This document shows positions 60,757 to 64,000 of a DNA stretch of 64,000 nucleotides, one piece after another; the stretch's first letter is position 1; each line of letters starts with the position of its first letter. The notes under the pieces are model-generated. The model was not told the DNA's origin. It searched no databases and saw nothing but the letters and a program-made list of their open reading frames with translations. This stretch comes from Rhodococcus sp. 06-235-1A (lineage in GTDB: Bacteria; Actinomycetota; Actinomycetes; Mycobacteriales; Mycobacteriaceae): NCBI RefSeq assembly GCF_002258785.1, contig NZ_NOYI01000008.1, positions 310,001 through 374,000 on the forward strand, given 5' to 3'. The position numbers and the translations under genes are program-made.

Positions 60757-61647
60757 TCAGCCCTTGACCGCACCGGAGGTGAGGCCCTTGATCATGTGGC
60801 GCTGCAGGACGAGGAAGACGAGAAGAATCGGCAGGATGGTCAGCACGGTTGCAGCCATGACCGCTCCCCAGTTGGTGTAGCCCTCGCTGTTCTGCAGCAG
60901 TGTCAAGCCGACCGGGAGCGGCGCGACCGACGAGTCGTCCGACATCAGGAACGGCCAGAGGTATTCGTTCCATTCGGTGACGATCGTGATGATGGCAAAG
61001 GCCACCATCGTCGGACCCGACAGCGGCAGGATCACCCGGAACATCAGCCGCACCGGCCCGGCTCCGTCCATACGAGCGGCTTCGATGATCTCCGGCGGCA
61101 ACGACAGGAAGTGATTGCGCATCAGGAAGGTACCGAAGGCTACGCCGGCCAGCGGAATGATGATGCCCTGGAACGAGTTCCGCCAACCCAACTCGGAGAT
61201 GAGCGAGTAGTTCGAGATGACGGTGATCTGATTGGGCACCATCAGCGCGGCGATGATGACGAGAAAGACGATGTTCTTGCCCGGGAACCGCAGGAACACC
61301 AGACCGTAGGCGCTGAGTACCCCGAGGACGAACTTGATGGACGACACGGCCGTGGTGATGATGATGGAGTTGCGTAGGTAGGTGAAGAACGGCACCTCCG
61401 TCGTCGCCTCGTCGTAGTTCTGCGGATGAAAGACGCTGGGCCACCATGTGACCGGCTGAACGTAGATGTCCGGGCGGTCCTTGAACGAGGTGATCAGGAT
61501 CCAGAACAGTGGCAGCCCGATCATCAACAGGACAGCAACCATGGCCGCGTAACCGAGGATGTTCGCGCTTCGGCGCGTGCGCTGTGGGTCACGACTGCGC
61601 GAAACCTTCTCCGGCACTGCGGCATCGGGCTTGCTCACCAAGGTCAT
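60757..61647 (-). CDS. ugpE: ABC transporter permease UgpE
   Basis: 296 residues with six membrane helices. It has the MalG-type EAA loop EIIEAARMDGAGPVRLMFRVILPLSGPT and the TEWNEYLWPFL segment, and ends SGAVKG. It is the second permease of the glycerophosphodiester transporter, overlapping ugpA by four bases and followed by ugpB after 28. The order A-E-B-C equals that of mycobacteria. Confidence 0.92.
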   Translation of the reverse strand: MTLVSKPDAAVPEKVSRSRDPQRTRRSANILGYAAMVAVLLMIGLPLFWILITSFKDRPDIYVQPVTWWPSVFHPQNYDEATTEVPFFTYLRNSIIITTAVSSIKFVLGVLSAYGLVFLRFPGKNIVFLVIIAALMVPNQITVISNYSLISELGWRNSFQGIIIPLAGVAFGTFLMRNHFLSLPPEIIEAARMDGAGPVRLMFRVILPLSGPTMVAFAIITIVTEWNEYLWPFLMSDDSSVAPLPVGLTLLQNSEGYTNWGAVMAATVLTILPILLVFLVLQRHMIKGLTSGAVKG

Positions 61648-62576
61648 CGCTGATCGTCCCGATCCATGATTCGTACCTGCACGAGAGTGACGATCAACAA
61701 CACGAGGAACAGGATCGTCGCGACGGTCGCACCGTAGCCGGCCCGGAAGTTGCGGAACGTCTCCTCGTAGACCTGGTAGACCATCGTGGTGGTTCCGGTG
61801 GCCAGTGGACCGCCGCGCGTCATGACATTGATGATGTCGAAGACCTGGAGCGAGTTGAGCAGCACCGTGATCGACAGGAAGAACGTCGTCGGACGAAGCT
61901 GCGGTAAAAGCACTTTGCGGAACGTGGTCCAGCGGCTCGCCTGATCGATCTCGGCCGCTTCCATCAGTTCCTTTCGCACGCCCTGCAGAGCCGCAAGGTA
62001 GATGACGAAGGTGTAGCCCAGGTTCTTCCACAGGTACGTCACGGTGATCATGACCATCGCCCACTTGGGGTCCTGATAGAAATCCGGGACCGAGCCGAGG
62101 CCGAGGCGTCGCATCAGGTCCTGCACCAGGCCGAAGTTGGGGTCGAAGACGAACTGGAACGCGATGCCGATCGCTGCGCCGGAGATGACGTACGGGGCGA
62201 ACACGGCAGAGCGAACGAAGTTGCGGCCCCTCAGCTTTCGATCGAGCAGCAGCGCGAGCACCAGGCCCAGCACCAGCGACCCGACGACGGCCGCGACCGT
62301 GAACACGACGGTGTTGCCGACGATCTGCCAGGTGTCCTCGCGGGACGCCCATTCGCGGTAGTTGTCGAAGCCGACGAACGTGGACGTGGGCGACGACAGG
62401 TTCCAGTCGAAGAAGGAGAACTGGAAGTTCTCCACCAACGGCCGGTACGTGAACACCGCCAGTAGGGCCAGGTTGGGGCCCACGAGAATCAGGAACAGTG
62501 CGTAGTCGGTCCACGGCCGCGAGAAGAAACGCTTCTCGCGTGCCGTGGGCAGCACTCGTTCGGTTGTTGCACTCAC
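61644..62576 (-). CDS. ugpA: ABC transporter permease UgpA
   Basis: 310 residues from GTG 62576. Six membrane helices with the MalF-type EAA loop RKELMEAAEIDQASRWTTFRKVLLPQLRPT. An N-terminal 20-residue cytoplasmic stretch precedes the first helix. It starts the operon, downstream of a PHO-box-like direct repeat (62599-62627). It forms the transmembrane channel with UgpE. Confidence 0.92.
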   Translation of the reverse strand: MSATTERVLPTAREKRFFSRPWTDYALFLILVGPNLALLAVFTYRPLVENFQFSFFDWNLSSPTSTFVGFDNYREWASREDTWQIVGNTVVFTVAAVVGSLVLGLVLALLLDRKLRGRNFVRSAVFAPYVISGAAIGIAFQFVFDPNFGLVQDLMRRLGLGSVPDFYQDPKWAMVMITVTYLWKNLGYTFVIYLAALQGVRKELMEAAEIDQASRWTTFRKVLLPQLRPTTFFLSITVLLNSLQVFDIINVMTRGGPLATGTTTMVYQVYEETFRNFRAGYGATVATILFLVLLIVTLVQVRIMDRDDQR

Positions 62577-62598
62577 CGCGAGGACTGTGCTCAGCCTC

Positions 62599-62627
62599 GG
62601 CTAACGAATGGTGAACTCAGCCCCAAC
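62599..62627 (-). promoter_or_regulatory. PHO-box-like direct repeats upstream of ugpA
   Basis: The coding strand reads three units 11 bases apart: GTTGGGG, GTTCACC and GTTAGCC (62627-62599), 23 bases before the ugpA GTG. GTTCACC repeated every 11 bp is the PHO-box pattern bound by PhoP/RegX3-type regulators of the phosphate response in actinobacteria. Two units match well; the first is weaker. Confidence 0.6.
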
Positions 62628-62649
62628 GCTCACCGTCGCGCAGACCAAC

Positions 62650-62713
62650 CTATGTGAGCAGAACTTCGTAGTGGGCTACGAAGTTCCGAGCACATGCGGC
62701 GAAGCCGCTCTAA
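62650..62713. repeat. Two-hairpin intergenic repeat, copy 3 (inverted)
   Basis: The large hairpin comes first (GAACTTCGTA-region with TACGAAGTTC core), then GCGGC-gaa-GCCGC; the order is reversed relative to copies 1 and 2. It covers the L,D-transpeptidase stop and lies between that gene and ugpA, which are on the same strand, so it terminates the L,D-transpeptidase transcript. Confidence 0.72.
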
Positions 62714-63621
62714 CGGTTCCAGTCTCCCAGGCCGTCGGATCCGCTCAGGGTGCCGCCGTCGGTGTTGACGACGATGACGGGATCACCCTTCTGAGCGTTC
62801 TCGAAGAACCACTTGCCGTCTTCGGTGCTGACGTTGAGGCAGCCGTGCGAGGCGTTGGAGTACCCCTGCTGGGATTCCGACCACGGGGCTGCGTGCACGA
62901 AGATGCCGCTGTAGGAGATGCGCGTGGCGTACTCGACGTACGTGCGGTAGCCCTCCTCGGAGTCCACCGGGACGCCGTAAGTGGACGAGTCCATGTACAT
63001 GTCGCGGAATCGCTCGCCGACGATGTAGGTGCCGTTCGGGGTTTCGTGGCCGACCTTGCCCATCGAGGTGGGCATGGTCTTGACGACCTCACCGTTGCGG
63101 GTGACGGTGATCTGCTTGGTGTTGTCGTCTGCCGTGGTGATGATCGAGTCGCCGGTCGAGAAGTCGGCCTTGGCGCCGCCCGCTTCTACGGTCACCTTGG
63201 TGTGTGCCGGGTAGAACTCGTTGGGCAGCCACCGGACCTGACTGTCGTTGATCCAGTAGAAGTGCCCTGGCACGGACGGTTCGGTGGTGACGCGGATAGC
63301 CCGGAGTGCAGCATCGCGATCGCCGACGGCCTCGTCGAAGCGGATGGCGATGGGCTGCGCGACTCCGACGACCTCGCCGCCGGACGGGCTGATGCTCGGA
63401 TCGGCGAAGTTCGCGGGCGCGAGCTGCGGAACGAGAGGCTGCGCAGGGGCAGGAGCGGCCGGATCCGAGAGACCCGGCAACCCGGGAATGGAGATGTCGG
63501 GCCCGCCCGGCCACAGCGGGGCGGCCTGTGCTGAACCGAATGCGGCGGACGCAGCAAGGGCTGTACCTGCAAGGATTGCGCCGAGACGGGCGAATCTGCG
63601 TGTGCGAACCGGTGATGCCAT
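62710..63621 (-). CDS. L,D-transpeptidase (YkuD domain) with one Ig-like domain
   Basis: 303 residues. The signal peptide (RTRRFARLGAILAGTALAASAAFGSAQA) ends near residue 35; a proline-rich stretch, an Ig-like domain (about 65-155) and the YkuD domain follow. The catalytic segment GIFVHAAPWS, then ASHGCLN with nucleophile Cys261, and the tail DGLGDWN closely resemble mycobacterial LdtMt2 and LdtMt1; one Ig domain makes it nearer the latter. It makes 3-3 cross-links in peptidoglycan outside the membrane. ATG 63621 is chosen because the signal peptide begins there. Confidence 0.93.
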   Translation of the reverse strand: MASPVRTRRFARLGAILAGTALAASAAFGSAQAAPLWPGGPDISIPGLPGLSDPAAPAPAQPLVPQLAPANFADPSISPSGGEVVGVAQPIAIRFDEAVGDRDAALRAIRVTTEPSVPGHFYWINDSQVRWLPNEFYPAHTKVTVEAGGAKADFSTGDSIITTADDNTKQITVTRNGEVVKTMPTSMGKVGHETPNGTYIVGERFRDMYMDSSTYGVPVDSEEGYRTYVEYATRISYSGIFVHAAPWSESQQGYSNASHGCLNVSTEDGKWFFENAQKGDPVIVVNTDGGTLSGSDGLGDWNR

Positions 63622-63856
63622 GTAATCCGACCATCCTTCGTGCTGCGTCGCGATGCCCATCGACAGTGCTGAGCGCGGGCAAAGCCCATTAACACATACC
63701 GCTCGGACATTTGCTAATCGGATATTTCCGAAACGGCCGAAAAAAACCTCGAGTACGAGTACCTTGCGCCAACCCAACCCCGACATTGTCTCTGCTGGCC
63801 AGAGCGCATGTGTCGACAGGCCGGGAACGGGTACTAGAGAAGGAACCTCATCCGTC

Positions 63857-63906
63857 CAGACACCGGCGGTTTCCCGTTCGCGGACTGTCCTCCAGTCCGG
63901 TGTCTG
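63857..63906 (+). promoter_or_regulatory. Leader hairpins before the glycosyltransferase start
   Basis: CAGACACCGG (63857-63866) pairs perfectly with 63897-63906; CGGACTG (63881-63887) pairs with CAGTCCG (63893-63899). The two stems share bases 63897-63899, so they compete. The ribosome site GGGTGG starts five bases after the second arm. This could be a translational switch or a plain terminator-like leader. The rest of the 298-base gap from 63622 shows no gene. Confidence 0.4.
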
Positions 63907-63919
63907 AAAAGGGTGGACC

Positions 63920-64000
63920 GTGGTCTTCGAAGATTCTTCCAGTATCCCCAGCCGTACCCCCGTCGGTCACATCGTCGTCGTCGTACCGGCGCACAACGAA
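63920..64000 (+). CDS. Glycosyltransferase family 2, N-terminal fragment
   Basis: Only 27 residues before the window ends, from GTG 63920. They include HIVVVVPAHNE, the first strand and DxD-adjacent motif of GT2 enzymes, where the Ala-His-Asn-Glu region binds the nucleotide. GGGTGG lies upstream. It uses a nucleotide-sugar donor. Nothing more can be said from the fragment, but the motif is characteristic. Confidence 0.7.
   Translation, partial: MVFEDSSSIPSRTPVGHIVVVVPAHNE

Noticed and set aside
63622..63919. A cyclic di-AMP (ydaO-type) riboswitch ahead of the cell-wall gene
   Set aside because: Such riboswitches occur before some actinobacterial wall hydrolase genes, but none of the conserved core could be recognised here on either strand.
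1..64000. tRNA, rRNA, insertion sequences or prophage genes
   Set aside because: No cloverleaf, rRNA segment, transposase, integrase or phage structural gene was recognised on either strand by eye.

Overview
The window reads as chromosomal DNA of a mycolic-acid actinobacterium, most likely Rhodococcus or the closely related Rhodococcoides. The evidence is the high GC content, the short intergenic gaps, many ATGA/TGATG stop-start overlaps, several apparently leaderless promoters, and genes that match mycobacterial counterparts closely from memory (FadE25-like acyl-CoA dehydrogenase, FadB2-like dehydrogenase, ugpAEBC in mycobacterial order, LdtMt2-like L,D-transpeptidase, RNase J). No rRNA, tRNA, CRISPR array, prophage or insertion sequence was seen. 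Species assignment is an inference.

Region 1 (1-11.5 kb) is an aldarate (hexaric acid) catabolic locus: the end of a sugar-type ABC permease, its lipoprotein binding protein, an IclR regulator, four enolase-superfamily enzymes (a canonical glucarate dehydratase, a galactarate/talarate dehydratase-like enzyme, a second glucarate-dehydratase-like enzyme and one of unknown substrate), a 2-hydroxyacid dehydrogenase with an altered catalytic position, 5-dehydro-4-deoxyglucarate dehydratase and 2,5-dioxopentanoate dehydrogenase. Together they encode the route aldarate -> 5-dehydro-4-deoxyglucarate -> 2,5-dioxopentanoate -> 2-oxoglutarate. Three promoters in this locus share an 18-bp element.

Region 2 (11.5-24 kb) holds a polysaccharide deacetylase with a divergent MerR, a TetR/hydrolase pair around a large double palindrome, a Baeyer-Villiger-type monooxygenase-SDR-TetR operon, RNase J, a SulP transporter with a MerR regulator, a LysR regulator, and a dehydrogenase-universal stress protein pair. 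Region 3 (24-31.4 kb) is a complete dipeptide/nickel-type ABC operon followed by a TauE/SafE permease and a PRISE-type reductase. Region 4 (31.4-45 kb) holds xylulokinase, a second SulP transporter with an ArsR regulator, a TetR-FadE25-FadB2 beta-oxidation unit, FabG, an ABC-2 exporter between two acyltransferases, a GntP permease, and a winged-helix plus endonuclease-like protein bracketed by two related hairpins.

Region 5 (45-64 kb) holds an M50-like membrane protein, acyl-ACP desaturase, GtrA, a 55-residue membrane protein, an isolated maltokinase, a pirin, a membrane diguanylate cyclase, a TetR-regulated ABC exporter whose ATPase carries a 36-bp tandem repeat, an M13 peptidase, a P450, ugpAEBC behind a PHO-box-like direct repeat, an L,D-transpeptidase and the start of a glycosyltransferase.

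A two-hairpin intergenic repeat occurs three times (about 3.8, 31.45 and 62.7 kb), always at the 3' end of a gene. Most regulators here have a visible dyad at a plausible target promoter, so the window is unusually rich in readable one-component regulatory circuits.
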